DNA of 64,000 nucleotides from Gammaproteobacteria bacterium (GCA_026398815.1 JAPLSA010000014.1:1-64000), one strand, 5' to 3'. Shown: positions 20,130-29,448, numbered from the stretch's first letter. The notes: generated by a model from the sequence alone, not told the origin. Program-made: numbers and translations.

Positions 20130-20687
20130 ATGCTGAACGCAAGCAAGCTGGCGCTGGCCGGTCGCCTGATGCGCACCGGCGGCGTCGTCGTCTACCCGAC
20201 CGAAGCGGTCTGGGGCATCGGCTGCGACCCGCAGAACCGTCGGGCGGTCGAGCGGCTGCTGAAGATCAAGAACCGCGAATGGCAGAAGGGCCTGATCCTG
20301 ATCGGCTCGACCCTGGAGATGATCGAGCCGTACATCGAAGTGCCGTCGCGGATGGCCTGGCGACGCGCCACGGCGACCTGGCCCGGTGCTTCGACCTGGG
20401 TGTTTCCGGCCAGCGAGCACTGCCCGCTGTGGATCAGCGGCGATCGCGACACCGTGGCCGTGCGGGTCACCGCGCATCCGGTCGCGGCAAGGCTCTGCGA
20501 TGCGTTTGGTGGGGCCATCGTGTCGACCAGCGCCAACCGCGCCGGTGATCCGCCGGCAGCGAGTCCGGGCGCGGCGCGCATCCACCTGCGCAACCAGTTC
20601 GACCTGCTGGTGCCCGGCGCCCTCGGCGGGCTCGACCGGCCGACGATCATCCGCGACGCCACCAACGGCAACATCCTGCGGCGCTGA
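20130..20687 (+). CDS. tsaC: L-threonylcarbamoyladenylate synthase TsaC (Sua5/YciO/YrdC)
   Basis: Makes threonylcarbamoyl-AMP from threonine, bicarbonate and ATP for the t6A37 tRNA modification. The 185-aa protein is the short TsaC type. Motifs: GGVVVYPTEAVWGIGCDP (nucleotide-binding start), LLKIKNREWQKGLILIGS (the KR-K type substrate lysines), TWVFPAS, VAVRVTAHPVA and STSANRAGDPPA. It follows topA by 14 bp and precedes hemF, a common gammaproteobacterial order. Confidence 0.95.
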   Translation: MLNASKLALAGRLMRTGGVVVYPTEAVWGIGCDPQNRRAVERLLKIKNREWQKGLILIGSTLEMIEPYIEVPSRMAWRRATATWPGASTWVFPASEHCPLWISGDRDTVAVRVTAHPVAARLCDAFGGAIVSTSANRAGDPPAASPGAARIHLRNQFDLLVPGALGGLDRPTIIRDATNGNILRR

Positions 20688-20740
20688 GCCGGCAGCGCGT
20701 CTGGCGCGCGCCGCGCCCCGCCGACCTGCGCTCGCCGCAC

Positions 20741-20746
20741 TACACT
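20741..20746 (+). promoter_or_regulatory. Candidate -10 element (TACACT) of hemF
   Basis: TACACT fits the TAnAnT pattern and ends 7 nt before the hemF ATG, with no Shine-Dalgarno sequence between. If used, the transcript would start at or beside the ATG (leaderless). No good -35 is visible at the expected spacing, so this remains weak. Confidence 0.25.
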
Positions 20747-20753
20747 TCGGCGC

Positions 20754-21683
20754 ATGACCACGACCGAAACGCCCCGTCCGAAGGACGTCGAAACCTATCT
20801 CCGCAGCCTGCAGGACCGCATCTGCGCCGAAGTCGAGCGCATCGACGGCCGCGCGAAGTTCCTTCGCGATGCCTGGCAGCGCGACGCCAGTGAAGGGGGC
20901 GGCGGCGGCGAATCCCGGGTACTGGCCGATGGCGCGGTGTTCGAGCGCGCCGGCGTCAATTTCTCCGACATCCGCGGCACCAGATTGCCGCCGGCGGCGA
21001 CCGCCGCGCGGCCGGAACTGGTCGGCCGCGGCTTCCGGGCGATGGGCGTGTCGCTGGTCTTCCATCCGCGCAATCCCTATGCGCCGACCGTGCACGCCAA
21101 CGTCCGCTTCCTGATCGCGGAGAAGGAGGGCGAGGAACCGGTCTGGTGGTTCGGCGGCGGCTTCGACCTGACGCCGTACTACGGCTTTACGGAAGACGCC
21201 GTGCACTGGCACTCGACCGCCCGCGACGCCTGCGCGCCGTTCGGCCCGGAGGTGTTCGGCAAGCTGAAGGCGCAGTGCGACGACTACTTCTTCCTCAAGC
21301 ACCGCAACGAGCCGCGCGGCATCGGCGGCCTGTTCTACGACGACTGGACAGTCGGCGGCTTCGAGGCCAGCTTCGCGCTGATGCAGAGCGTCGGCGATCA
21401 CTTCCTGCCGGCCTATGTGCCGATCGTCGAGCGCCGGCTCGGCATGCCGTACACGCAGCGCGAGCGCGACTGGCAGCTGTACCGGCGCGGCCGTTACGTC
21501 GAGTTCAACCTGGTCTGGGATCGCGGCACCCTGTTCGGCCTGCAGAGCAAGGGCCGGATCGAATCGATCCTGATGTCGATGCCGCCGCTGGTGGCCTGGC
21601 ACTACAACCACCAGCCCGAACCCGGCAGCCTGGAAGCGGCGTTCCTGGCCGACTTCCTGCGGCCGCGCGACTGGCTGGCCTGA
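20754..21683 (+). CDS. hemF: Oxygen-dependent coproporphyrinogen III oxidase
   Basis: Converts coproporphyrinogen III to protoporphyrinogen IX with O2 in haem synthesis. The 309 aa match the family length. The signature segments are present in order: [50 protein letters not shown] and [28 protein letters not shown]-type text near the C-terminus. It lies 66 bp after tsaC, and the lack of a Shine-Dalgarno before its ATG is discussed under findings. Confidence 0.97.
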   Translation: MTTTETPRPKDVETYLRSLQDRICAEVERIDGRAKFLRDAWQRDASEGGGGGESRVLADGAVFERAGVNFSDIRGTRLPPAATAARPELVGRGFRAMGVSLVFHPRNPYAPTVHANVRFLIAEKEGEEPVWWFGGGFDLTPYYGFTEDAVHWHSTARDACAPFGPEVFGKLKAQCDDYFFLKHRNEPRGIGGLFYDDWTVGGFEASFALMQSVGDHFLPAYVPIVERRLGMPYTQRERDWQLYRRGRYVEFNLVWDRGTLFGLQSKGRIESILMSMPPLVAWHYNHQPEPGSLEAAFLADFLRPRDWLA

Positions 21684-21702
21684 CATCGCATCGCCACGCG
21701 CC

Positions 21703-21933
21703 CTGCGCCGGCAGCGTCCCGCCGCCGCGCCACCCGCCGGCAGGCGGCTGATCCCGGCCTCGGTCTGCTTCGGCCTGGCCGGCTTCGGCGGCCTGTCCGG
21801 CTTTGCCGCGGCCGCCAGCGGCCAGCATGGGCTGGCGCTGATCGCCTACGGCATCACCGCGCTCGGCGTGCTGGCCTGCCTGCTGTCGATCGTCCATGCC
21901 GTCGTGCAGCGGCTGCGGCAGCTGCTCGGCTGA
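21703..21933 (+). CDS. Possible small membrane protein with no canonical start codon
   Basis: The 338 bp between hemF and oxyR contain an open frame ending at 21933. It reads as a basic N-terminus followed by two hydrophobic helices (SVCFGLAGFGGLSGFAAA and LIAYGITALGVLACLLSIV) and a basic tail RLRQLLG. The pattern looks like a real small inner-membrane protein. However, the frame has no ATG, GTG or TTG before the first helix; CTG codons at 21703 or 21748 are the only candidates. It may be a CTG-started gene, a remnant, or chance. The rest of the gap carries the oxyR promoter region. Confidence 0.3.
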   Translation: MRRQRPAAAPPAGRRLIPASVCFGLAGFGGLSGFAAAASGQHGLALIAYGITALGVLACLLSIVHAVVQRLRQLLG

Positions 21934-22021
21934 TCGACGGCAGCCTGCGACGGTCTAGAATCCGGCCCATCCGGCAGACGCCCGCAGCGGCGTCCGGCGC
22001 CCGCTCCCGTACCGATCGCCC

Positions 22022-22960
22022 ATGACGCTGACCGAACTCCGCTATCTCGTGAACCTCGACAAGGAGCGCCATTTCTCGCGCGCCGCCGAGCGTTCGTTCG
22101 TCTCCCAGCCCACCTTGTCGGTGGCGCTGAAGAAGCTCGAGGACGAACTCGGCGTGACCCTGTTCGAGCGCATTCGCGGCGAAGCCAAGCCGACGCCGGT
22201 CGGCGCGCGGATCATCGAGCAGGCGCGCAAGGTGCTGGCCGAGGCCAAGCGCGTCGAAGACATCGCTCGCGAAGGCAAGGACGAGCTGGTCGGAAGCTTG
22301 CGGCTCGGCGCCATCTACACGGTCGGCCCGTACGTGCTGCCGACGCTGGTGCCGCTGATGCGCGACGCCGCGCCGCTGATGCCGCTGATGATCGAGGAGA
22401 ACTTCACCGGCGTGCTGCTCGAACAGCTGCGCGACAACGAGCTGGACGTAGCGCTGCTGGCGCTGCCGATCGACCTGCAGGGCCTGTCAGCCTGGCCGAT
22501 CTACGACGAGGAGTTTGTGGTGATGCTGCCGCCCGGCCACCGCTGGGCGGCGCTGCCGAACATCCCGGCCAAGAAGCTGGCCGAGGAACACCTGCTGCTG
22601 CTCGGCCCCGGTCACTGCTTCCGCGAACAGGTGATCGCCGCCTGCCCGAAGTGCGTGACCGCCGAAGGCGACGGGCCGCGGCCGGTGACCGGCAGCTCGA
22701 TCGAGACGATCCGCTACATGGTCGGCTCCGGGCTCGGCATCACGGTGATGCCGAACGGCTCGATCGCCAACCGGCCGCCGGAGCCGAATCCGCTGCCGAC
22801 CGTGCCGTTCGCGGCGCCGGCGCCGGGCCGCACCATCGGCATGGTCTGGCGGCGCAGCTTCCCGCGCCTGGCCGCGATCCGCGCGCTGCGCGACGGCATC
22901 CTCGCGTCCGGCATCAAGGGCGTGAAGCCGCTGCCGGATGCCGAACCGCAGCATCCCTGA
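22022..22960 (+). CDS. oxyR: LysR-type hydrogen peroxide sensor OxyR
   Basis: Transcription factor that senses H2O2 by a disulphide switch. The 312-aa protein has the LysR winged helix (residues 1-60; FSRAAERSFVSQPTLSVALKKLE) and a periplasmic-binding-like effector domain. The redox pair is visible in GHCFREQVIAAC: the two cysteines are nine positions apart, as for Cys199/Cys208 of E. coli OxyR. GTVMPNG-like text and the RRSFPR segment near the C-terminus also fit. No catalase or ahp gene adjoins it. A TAGAAT hexamer ~65 bp upstream could be the -10. Confidence 0.93.
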   Translation: MTLTELRYLVNLDKERHFSRAAERSFVSQPTLSVALKKLEDELGVTLFERIRGEAKPTPVGARIIEQARKVLAEAKRVEDIAREGKDELVGSLRLGAIYTVGPYVLPTLVPLMRDAAPLMPLMIEENFTGVLLEQLRDNELDVALLALPIDLQGLSAWPIYDEEFVVMLPPGHRWAALPNIPAKKLAEEHLLLLGPGHCFREQVIAACPKCVTAEGDGPRPVTGSSIETIRYMVGSGLGITVMPNGSIANRPPEPNPLPTVPFAAPAPGRTIGMVWRRSFPRLAAIRALRDGILASGIKGVKPLPDAEPQHP

Positions 22961-22972
22961 CGAGACCGCCCC

Positions 22973-23710
22973 ATGTTCCAGGCCCTGATCGACGCCACCC
23001 GCAGCCAGTTCCAGGGCCGCATGCTCGGCCTGGTGCTGTGGCCGCTGGTCGGCTCCCTGCTGGTGTGGACGGTGCTGCTGATCCTGTTCTGGTCGCAGGG
23101 CATGGCGGCGCTGCGCAGCTTCGCGGAGTACCAGCCGGTCGATGCCTTCCTGAACGAATGGGGCATCTCGTGGATCGTCGGCGCACTGACACTGATCGTG
23201 ATCTTCCTGTTCCTGCCGACCTTGGTGGCGGCGACGGCGATCTTCATCACCTCGGTGTTCGCGATGCCGATTATGGTCGAGCACATCGCCCGCACCGAGT
23301 ATCCCGAGCTGGCGCGCGGCCGCTTCGGCAGCACCTGGGGCAGCGTCGCCAACAGCCTCGGCGCGCTGCTGGTCTATCTCGTGCTGTGGGTGATCGCGCT
23401 GCCGCTGTGGCTGATCGTGCCGTTCGCCTTCCTGATCCCGATCGCGCTGGCCGGCTACCTCAACGACCGCGTGTTCCGCTACGACGCGCTGGCCGAACAC
23501 GCCACCGCCGAGGAATACCAGGAAATTCTTCGCCGCCACGGCAGCCCGCTGTTCGGGCTCGGCGTGGTGGCGGCGCTGATCCAGCTGATTCCGATCGTCA
23601 ACCTGATCTCGCCGGTCTATTCCGGCCTTGGCTTCATCCATTTCGCACTTGGCGAACTGCGCCGGCTGCGGGCCGAGCGGCCCGGCGTGCTGCTGATGCC
23701 GCGCGGCTGA
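22973..23710 (+). CDS. CysZ/EI24-family inner-membrane protein
   Basis: A 245-aa membrane protein with about five hydrophobic segments, the pattern of the EI24/CysZ family, whose characterised member CysZ transports sulphate. Identifying features are the N-terminal soluble stretch, LPTLVAATAIFITSVFAMPIMVEHIARTEYP, and the conserved re-entrant-like segment ending GYLNDRVFRYDALAEHA. It follows oxyR by 12 bp and so is likely co-transcribed. No cys gene is nearby, so sulphate transport is only a possibility. Confidence 0.8.
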   Translation: MFQALIDATRSQFQGRMLGLVLWPLVGSLLVWTVLLILFWSQGMAALRSFAEYQPVDAFLNEWGISWIVGALTLIVIFLFLPTLVAATAIFITSVFAMPIMVEHIARTEYPELARGRFGSTWGSVANSLGALLVYLVLWVIALPLWLIVPFAFLIPIALAGYLNDRVFRYDALAEHATAEEYQEILRRHGSPLFGLGVVAALIQLIPIVNLISPVYSGLGFIHFALGELRRLRAERPGVLLMPRG

Positions 23711-23731
23711 TTCCGGCGCAGTCCGGCCGGC

Positions 23732-24631
23732 TTACAGCCCCATCCGCCTGGCGACCGCGCGCGCCAGCGCCACCATGTTGCGCACCGTCGCCGATTCATC
23801 GCCGCGCCGGTAGACCAGGCTCATGCGCGCTTTTGGTGCATCGCCGACGATCCGCCGGTAGGCCACGCCGTCGGAATGGATCTGCTGCATCGAGGCCGGC
23901 ACCAGCGACACACCGAGGCCGGCGGCGACCAGGTTGACGATCGACGTCACCTGCGAGGCTTCCTGGCCGATGCGCGGGCTGAAGCCGGCGCGCCGGCAGG
24001 CGGCGAGGATGTCGTCATACAGCCCGGCGCCGACCGGCCGCGAAAACAGCACGAAGGCTTCCGCCTTCAGCTGCTCGACGCGCAGCTCCGGCTCGGCGGC
24101 CAGCCGGTGCGCCTGTGGCAGCGCAATCAGCACGTCCTCGTCGAACAGCGCTTCGCTGACCAGGTCGGGCTCGTCGCCCAGCAGCGGCCGGACGAAGGCG
24201 ACGTCGAGCTGATCCGCCAGCACGGCGGCGGCCAGCAGCGGGGTCGAGTTCTCGTCCAGCGACAGCGCCACCTCCGGATACTGCTGGCCGTACTCGCGCA
24301 GCACGCGCGGCACGAACGGGTGGAACGGCGCCGAATTGATCATGCCGACGCCGATGCGGCCGAGATCGCCACGGGCGACTCTGCGGGCGTGGTCGGTGGC
24401 GCGCTGGACGTGGGCCAGGATCGCCCGCGCGTCATCGAGAAAGCCGCGTCCGGCATCGGTCAGGGTCACGGTGCGCGCCTTGCGCTCGAACAGCGGCGTG
24501 CCGATTTCCGTTTCCAGCGCGCGGATCTGCTGGCTCAGCGGCGGCTGCTCCATGCCCAGCCGCTTGGCGGCACGGGTGAAGTGCAGCTCGTCGGCCACGG
24601 TGACGAAGTAGCGCAGGTGTCGCAGCTCCAT
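23732..24631 (-). CDS. LysR-family transcriptional regulator
   Basis: A 299-aa LysR regulator with a canonical winged helix (MELRHLRYFVTVADELHFTRAAKRLGMEQPPLSQQIRALE) and an effector-binding domain. The N-terminal wording resembles the BenM/CatM/AlsR group, which often respond to small carboxylic acids. It is transcribed divergently from aceE, so control of pyruvate dehydrogenase is a fair guess, though not shown. An inverted repeat in the intergenic region is a candidate autoregulatory site. Confidence 0.93.
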   Translation of the reverse strand: MELRHLRYFVTVADELHFTRAAKRLGMEQPPLSQQIRALETEIGTPLFERKARTVTLTDAGRGFLDDARAILAHVQRATDHARRVARGDLGRIGVGMINSAPFHPFVPRVLREYGQQYPEVALSLDENSTPLLAAAVLADQLDVAFVRPLLGDEPDLVSEALFDEDVLIALPQAHRLAAEPELRVEQLKAEAFVLFSRPVGAGLYDDILAACRRAGFSPRIGQEASQVTSIVNLVAAGLGVSLVPASMQQIHSDGVAYRRIVGDAPKARMSLVYRRGDESATVRNMVALARAVARRMGL

Positions 24632-24637
24632 GATAGG

Positions 24638-24650
24638 TACTCAAAAAGTA
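24638..24650. promoter_or_regulatory. Inverted repeat, possible LysR-type operator
   Basis: TACT-caaaa-AGTA sits 6 bp upstream of the LysR ATG in the AT-rich 173-bp divergent region before aceE. Its spacing fits the T-N11-A LysR box class. The rest of the region, up to 24804, is unusually AT-rich for this window (TTGTTACATATATTGG) and should contain the aceE promoter, although no near-consensus -35/-10 pair stands out. Confidence 0.3.
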
Positions 24651-24804
24651 TTGAAAGTGCTTGTTACATATATTGGACGTATCGAATAGCCCGGTCTAAT
24701 GTCCGCGCCTCAGGTCGGCTGCTGGCCGACATCGTTGGGCGGACGGTATCGGCGCATCATCGGGATGCCGATGGAACGCCCGCCCTCACAGGATTGCGAC
24801 TGCC

Positions 24805-27498
24805 ATGACCGGACCCACAAGCTCTCCCCCGCCCGTCGTCGCCGACCGGGACCCGCAGGAAACCCGCGAATGGCTGGAAGCGCTCGCGGCCGTGCTGGAA
24901 CGCGAAGGCCCGGAGCGCGCGCACTTCCTGCTCGAAGCGCTGCAGGAGAAGGCGCGCCTGAGCGGCGCCTACATCCCGTTCTCGCCGAACACCGCCTACG
25001 TCAACACCATTCCGCCGCACCTGGAGGAGCGTTCGCCGGGCGACCACGCGCTGGAATGGAAGATCCGCTCGATCATCCGCTGGAACGCGATGGCGATGGT
25101 CATCAACGCCAACCGCGAGCACTCCGGCATCGGCGGCCACATCGCCAGCTTCGCGTCGGCGGCCACGCTGTACGACGTCGGCTTCAACCATTTCTGGAAA
25201 GGCCCGGACCACGCCGACGGCGCCGATCTCGTCTACTTCCAGGGTCATTGCACGCCGGGCATCTATGCCCGCGCCTTCCTTGAAGGCCGCCTGAGCGAAG
25301 ACCAGGTCCGCCATTTCCGCATGGAAACCGAGGGCAAGGGCCTGCCGTCGTATCCGCATCCGTGGCTGGCGCCGGAGCTGTGGCAGTTCGCCACCGTCAG
25401 CATGGGCCTCGGCCCGATCCAGGCGATCTACCAGGCACGCCTGATGAAGTACCTGGAGAACCGCGGCCTGATGAAGCCGAGCGGCCGCAAGGTCTGGTGC
25501 TTCTGCGGCGACGGCGAGATGGACGAGCCGGAAAGCCTGGGTGCGATCGACATCGCCGCGCGCGAGAAGCTCGACAACCTGGTGTTCGTCGTCAACTGCA
25601 ATCTGCAGCGCCTAGACGGCCCGGTGCGCGGCAACGGCAAGATCATCCAGGAGCTCGAAGGCGTGTTCCGGGGCGGCGGCTGGAATGTCATCAAGGTGAT
25701 CTGGGGCGGCCTCTGGGACGGCCTGCTGGCGGCCGACCGTTCCGGCCAGCTGGTCAAGGTCATGAACGAGACGGTCGACGGCGAGTACCAGAACTACAAG
25801 GCTAAGGGCGGCAAGTACACGCGCGACAACTTCTTCGCCAAGCATCCGGAAACGCTGAAGCTGGTGTCGACGATGTCCGACGAGGACATCGGCCAGCTGA
25901 ACCGCGGCGGCCACGATCCGCACAAGATTTACGCCGCCTACGCCGCCGCCTCGAAGCACGTCGGCACGCCGACGGTGATCCTCGCCAAGACCGTCAAGGG
26001 CTATGGCATGGGCGAAGCCGGCGAAGGCCAGAACATCACCCACCAGCAGAAGAAGATGGGCGAGGACGCGCTCCGCGCCTTCCGCGACCGCTTCCGGCTG
26101 CCGATCTCCGACGACCAGATCAAGGACACGCCGTTCTACCGGCCGGCCGATGACTCCCCGGAGATCCAGTACCTGAAGGCGCGCCGCGCCGAACTGGGCG
26201 GCCATCTGCCGAGCCGCAAGCCGGTCGGCGAAGCGCTGGAGATTCCCGGCCTGGCGATCTTCGACCGCCTGCTCGGCACCACCGGCGAGCGCGAGATCTC
26301 CACCACCATGGCCTTCGTGCAGGCGCTGCAGATGCTCTTGCGCGACAAGAAGATCGGCCCGCGCATCGTGCCGATCGTGCCGGACGAGGCGCGTACCTTC
26401 GGCATGGAAGGCATGTTCCGCCAGCTCGGCATCTATTCGGTGGTCGGCCAGAAGTACAAGCCGGAAGACGCCGACCAGCTCGCCTTCTACAAGGAAGACG
26501 TCAAGGGCCAGGTGCTGGAAGAAGGCATCACCGAATCGGGCGCGATGAGCTCCTGGATCGCGGCCGCCACCAGCTACTCGAACCACGGCGTGTCGCTGCT
26601 GCCGTTCTACATCTTCTATTCGATGTTCGGCTTCCAGCGCGTCGCCGATCTCTGCTACGCGGCGGGCGACATGCGGGCGCGCGGCTTCCTGCTCGGCGGC
26701 ACGGCGGGGCGCACCACGCTGAACGGCGAAGGCCTGCAGCACGAGGACGGCCATAGCCATCTGGCCGCCGCCACCATCCCGAACTGCCGCGCCTACGATC
26801 CGGCCTACGCCTACGAAGTGGCGGTGATACTGTCCGAAGGCATGCGCCGCATGTACCCGTCCGACGGCAGCCCGCAGAAGGACGAGTACTACTACCTGAC
26901 CCTGCACAACGAGAACTACGCGCATCCGGCGATGCCGGCCGGCGTCGAAGCCGGGATCATGAAGGGCCTGTACCTGCTCAGCGCCTGCGAAAAGCCGGCG
27001 AAGCTGCATGTGCAGCTGCTCGGTTCCGGCTCGATCCTGCGCGAGGTGATCGCCGCCGCCGCGCTGCTGAAGGCCGACTGGAGCGTGACCAGCGACGTCT
27101 GGAGCGCGCCGAGCTTCAACGAGCTGGCCCGCGACGGCCGCGATGCCGAACGCTGGAACCTGCTGCATCCGAACGAGGACGCGCGCGTGCCGTACGTCAC
27201 CGAGGTGCTGACCGGCATGAGCGGCCCGGCGATCGTCGCCACCGACTACATGAAGGCCTATCCGGAGCAGATCCGCCCGTTCGTGCCGATGCCGTTCCAT
27301 GTGCTCGGCACCGATGGCTACGGCCGCAGCGATTCGCGCGAGGCGCTGCGCAATTTCTTCGAAGTCGACCGCCGCTGGATCACCGTCAAGGCGCTCAGCG
27401 CGCTGGCCGACCTGAACCAGTTGCCGCGCGCGAAGGTCGCCGCCGCCATCAAGAAGTACGGCCTCGATCCGTCCAAGCCCAACCCGGTCACCGTCTGA
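24805..27498 (+). CDS. aceE: Pyruvate dehydrogenase E1 component (homodimeric)
   Basis: Thiamine-diphosphate enzyme that decarboxylates pyruvate and acetylates the lipoyl groups of AceF. The 897 aa match the E. coli type of ~887. Recognisable elements: YVNTIPPHLEE near the start, GHIASFASAATLYDVGFNHF, the ThDP-binding GDGEMDEPESLGAI through NCNLQRLDGPVRGNGKIIQEL, IPDEARTFGMEGMF-like text (VPDEARTFGMEGMFRQ), and GRTTLNGEGLQHEDGHS. It is followed by aceF after 4 bp. An lpd gene is not in view. Confidence 0.98.
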   Translation: MTGPTSSPPPVVADRDPQETREWLEALAAVLEREGPERAHFLLEALQEKARLSGAYIPFSPNTAYVNTIPPHLEERSPGDHALEWKIRSIIRWNAMAMVINANREHSGIGGHIASFASAATLYDVGFNHFWKGPDHADGADLVYFQGHCTPGIYARAFLEGRLSEDQVRHFRMETEGKGLPSYPHPWLAPELWQFATVSMGLGPIQAIYQARLMKYLENRGLMKPSGRKVWCFCGDGEMDEPESLGAIDIAAREKLDNLVFVVNCNLQRLDGPVRGNGKIIQELEGVFRGGGWNVIKVIWGGLWDGLLAADRSGQLVKVMNETVDGEYQNYKAKGGKYTRDNFFAKHPETLKLVSTMSDEDIGQLNRGGHDPHKIYAAYAAASKHVGTPTVILAKTVKGYGMGEAGEGQNITHQQKKMGEDALRAFRDRFRLPISDDQIKDTPFYRPADDSPEIQYLKARRAELGGHLPSRKPVGEALEIPGLAIFDRLLGTTGEREISTTMAFVQALQMLLRDKKIGPRIVPIVPDEARTFGMEGMFRQLGIYSVVGQKYKPEDADQLAFYKEDVKGQVLEEGITESGAMSSWIAAATSYSNHGVSLLPFYIFYSMFGFQRVADLCYAAGDMRARGFLLGGTAGRTTLNGEGLQHEDGHSHLAAATIPNCRAYDPAYAYEVAVILSEGMRRMYPSDGSPQKDEYYYLTLHNENYAHPAMPAGVEAGIMKGLYLLSACEKPAKLHVQLLGSGSILREVIAAAALLKADWSVTSDVWSAPSFNELARDGRDAERWNLLHPNEDARVPYVTEVLTGMSGPAIVATDYMKAYPEQIRPFVPMPFHVLGTDGYGRSDSREALRNFFEVDRRWITVKALSALADLNQLPRAKVAAAIKKYGLDPSKPNPVTV

Positions 27499-27502
27499 AG
27501 CC

Positions 27503-29197
27503 ATGGCAAGCGAACTGAAAGTCACGGTCCCCGACATCGGGGATTACAAGGACGTGCCGGTCATCGAAGTGCTGGTCGCCGTCGGCGATACCGTCGAGAA
27601 GGACCAGGCGATCGCCACGCTGGAATCGGACAAGGCCACGCTCGACGTGCCGGCGCCGGAAGCGGGTGTGGTGAAGTCGATCGCGATCAAGGTCGGCGAC
27701 CGCGTGTCGATGAGCCACGCCGTGCTGGTGCTGGAAACTGCCAGCGCCGACGCCGCGCCGGCAGCAGCAGCACCGGCCGCCGCGCCGGCGGCACCGGCGA
27801 AGCAAGCCGCACCGGCAAGCGCTGCCGCTGCACCGGCGCCTGCGCCAGCAGCGGCCGAAGCGCCGCCCGCAGCAGCAGCGGCGCCGATCGTGGTCACCAT
27901 CCCGGACATCGGCGATTACAAGGACGTGCCGGTGATCGAGGTGCTGGTCGCCGATGGCGATACGGTCGAGAAGGACCAGACGCTGGTGGTGCTGGAGTCG
28001 GACAAGGCGACGCTCGACGTGCCGGCCCCGGCGGCCGGCGTCGTCAGCGGCCTGGTCATCAAGGTCGGCGACAAGGTGACGATGGGCAGCGCGGTCTGCA
28101 CGCTGACCGGCGCCGGCGCGGCCGCTGCCGCTGCCGCACCCGCCGCGAAGGCTGAAGCCCCGGCACCGGCCGCGAAGGCCGAAGCGCCAGCCGCCGCACC
28201 GGCGCCGGCGGCGCCCGCCGCCAAGCCGGCAACCGCCACGGCCGAACCGCCCGCTCCGGCGACGACCGACGGCAATGCCGTGGTGCCCTACGCCAGCCCG
28301 TCGATCCGCAAGTTCGCCCGCGAGCTTGGCGTCGATCTGGCCAGGGTCAGCGGCAGCGGGCCGAAAGGCCGGATCACCCAGGAAGACGTGCAGGGCTACG
28401 TCAAGAAGGCGCTGAGCAGCCCGCCGCCGGCAGCAGCGGCGACGACATCCGGCGGCGCCGGCATCCCGCCGATTCCGGCGGTCGACTTCGCGCAGTTCGG
28501 GCCGATCGACACCAAGCCGCTGGCGCGCATCCGCAAGATTTCGGCGGCGCACCTGCACCGCGCCTGGCTGAACATTCCGCACGTCACCCAGACCGACGAA
28601 GCCGACATCACCGAGCTGGAAGCCTTCCGCAAGGAGATGTCCGACGAAAGCGCGAAAGGCGGCGGCCCGAAGCTGACCCTGCTGCCGTTCATGATGAAGG
28701 CGGTGGCCAAGGTGCTGGACGCCTATCCGGAGTTCCGCGCCTCGCTGTCGCCAGACGGCGAAAGCCTGATCCAGAAGCACTACACGCACATCGGCTTCGC
28801 GGCCGATACCCCGAACGGGCTGGTGGTGCCGGTGGTGCGCGATGTCGACAAGAAGACCATCACCCAGCTGGCGATCGAAACCGGCGAGCTGGCCAAGAAG
28901 GCGCGCGACGGCAAGCTGACCGGCGCCGACATGAAGGGCGGCGTGTTCTCGATCTCAAGCCTGGGCGGCATCGGCGGCAGCCATTTCACGCCGATCGTCA
29001 ACGCGCCGGAAGTCGGCATCCTCGGCGTGTCGAAGGCGGTCGTGAAGCCGGTCTGGGACGGCAAGGCCTTCCAGCCCCGGCTGATGGTGCCGCTGTCGCT
29101 CAGCTACGACCACCGGGTGATCGACGGCGCCTATGCAGCCCGCACCATCGTGCTGCTCGGCAAGCTGCTCGGCGATATCCGGCGGCTGGCGCTCTGA
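27503..29197 (+). CDS. aceF: Dihydrolipoamide acetyltransferase, pyruvate dehydrogenase E2
   Basis: Core E2 subunit, 564 aa. Two lipoyl domains (about residues 4-80 and 132-208) each contain the lipoylated ESDKATLDVP motif. They are joined by Ala/Pro-rich flexible linkers. A peripheral subunit-binding domain follows near residue 258 (ASPSIRKFARELGVDLARVSGSGPKGRITQEDV), then the acetyltransferase domain with the catalytic SYDHRVIDGAYA near the C-terminus. It sits 4 bp after aceE and is clearly co-transcribed with it. Confidence 0.97.
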   Translation: MASELKVTVPDIGDYKDVPVIEVLVAVGDTVEKDQAIATLESDKATLDVPAPEAGVVKSIAIKVGDRVSMSHAVLVLETASADAAPAAAAPAAAPAAPAKQAAPASAAAAPAPAPAAAEAPPAAAAAPIVVTIPDIGDYKDVPVIEVLVADGDTVEKDQTLVVLESDKATLDVPAPAAGVVSGLVIKVGDKVTMGSAVCTLTGAGAAAAAAAPAAKAEAPAPAAKAEAPAAAPAPAAPAAKPATATAEPPAPATTDGNAVVPYASPSIRKFARELGVDLARVSGSGPKGRITQEDVQGYVKKALSSPPPAAAATTSGGAGIPPIPAVDFAQFGPIDTKPLARIRKISAAHLHRAWLNIPHVTQTDEADITELEAFRKEMSDESAKGGGPKLTLLPFMMKAVAKVLDAYPEFRASLSPDGESLIQKHYTHIGFAADTPNGLVVPVVRDVDKKTITQLAIETGELAKKARDGKLTGADMKGGVFSISSLGGIGGSHFTPIVNAPEVGILGVSKAVVKPVWDGKAFQPRLMVPLSLSYDHRVIDGAYAARTIVLLGKLLGDIRRLAL

Positions 29198-29247
29198 GGT
29201 CAGGATCTCGGACGGGCCCCGGCGTCTCGAGCTCTGGCGCGCAGCGG

Positions 29248-29253
29248 TAAACT
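29248..29253 (+). promoter_or_regulatory. Candidate -10 element (TAAACT) before the 57-aa gene
   Basis: TAAACT ends 7 nt before the ATG at 29261 with no Shine-Dalgarno between, the same geometry as at hemF. It could drive a leaderless transcript. No recognisable -35 is present. Confidence 0.25.
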
Positions 29254-29260
29254 GCGCGCC

Positions 29261-29434
29261 ATGAGCAACGAACCGCCGAAGAAGAAATCCGCCGCCGAGA
29301 TCCTCAAGGATGCGCTGGCGGCGAAGAAAGCCGCTGGCCCCAATGGCGGCGGCAAGCTGCGTCCGGTGATGGATACCGGCAAGGGCAACAAGGACGCCGA
29401 GCGGCTGAAGGGCATGTCGCGCAAGGTGCATTAA
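29261..29434 (+). CDS. Small basic hypothetical protein (57 aa)
   Basis: Too short for the ORF track. It reads MSNEPPKKKSAAEILKDALA at the start, then a Gly-rich turn and KLRPVMDTGKGNKDAERLKG, ending SRKVH. Lys-rich and apparently intrinsically flexible, it has no membrane helix or known domain that I recognise. Codon use has the normal GC-rich third positions. It lies 63 bp after aceF and 14 bp before the convergent membrane-protein gene. Function unknown. Confidence 0.65.
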   Translation: MSNEPPKKKSAAEILKDALAAKKAAGPNGGGKLRPVMDTGKGNKDAERLKGMSRKVH

Positions 29435-29448
29435 GCCTGGCGCGGAAT

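Noticed and set aside
25612-27537. 641-aa minus-strand ORF opposite aceE
   Set aside because: Antisense shadow of a clearly recognised pyruvate dehydrogenase.
27760-28270. Repetitive Ala/Pro DNA in aceF as a repeat element
   Set aside because: These are the normal flexible linkers between the lipoyl domains of E2 proteins.
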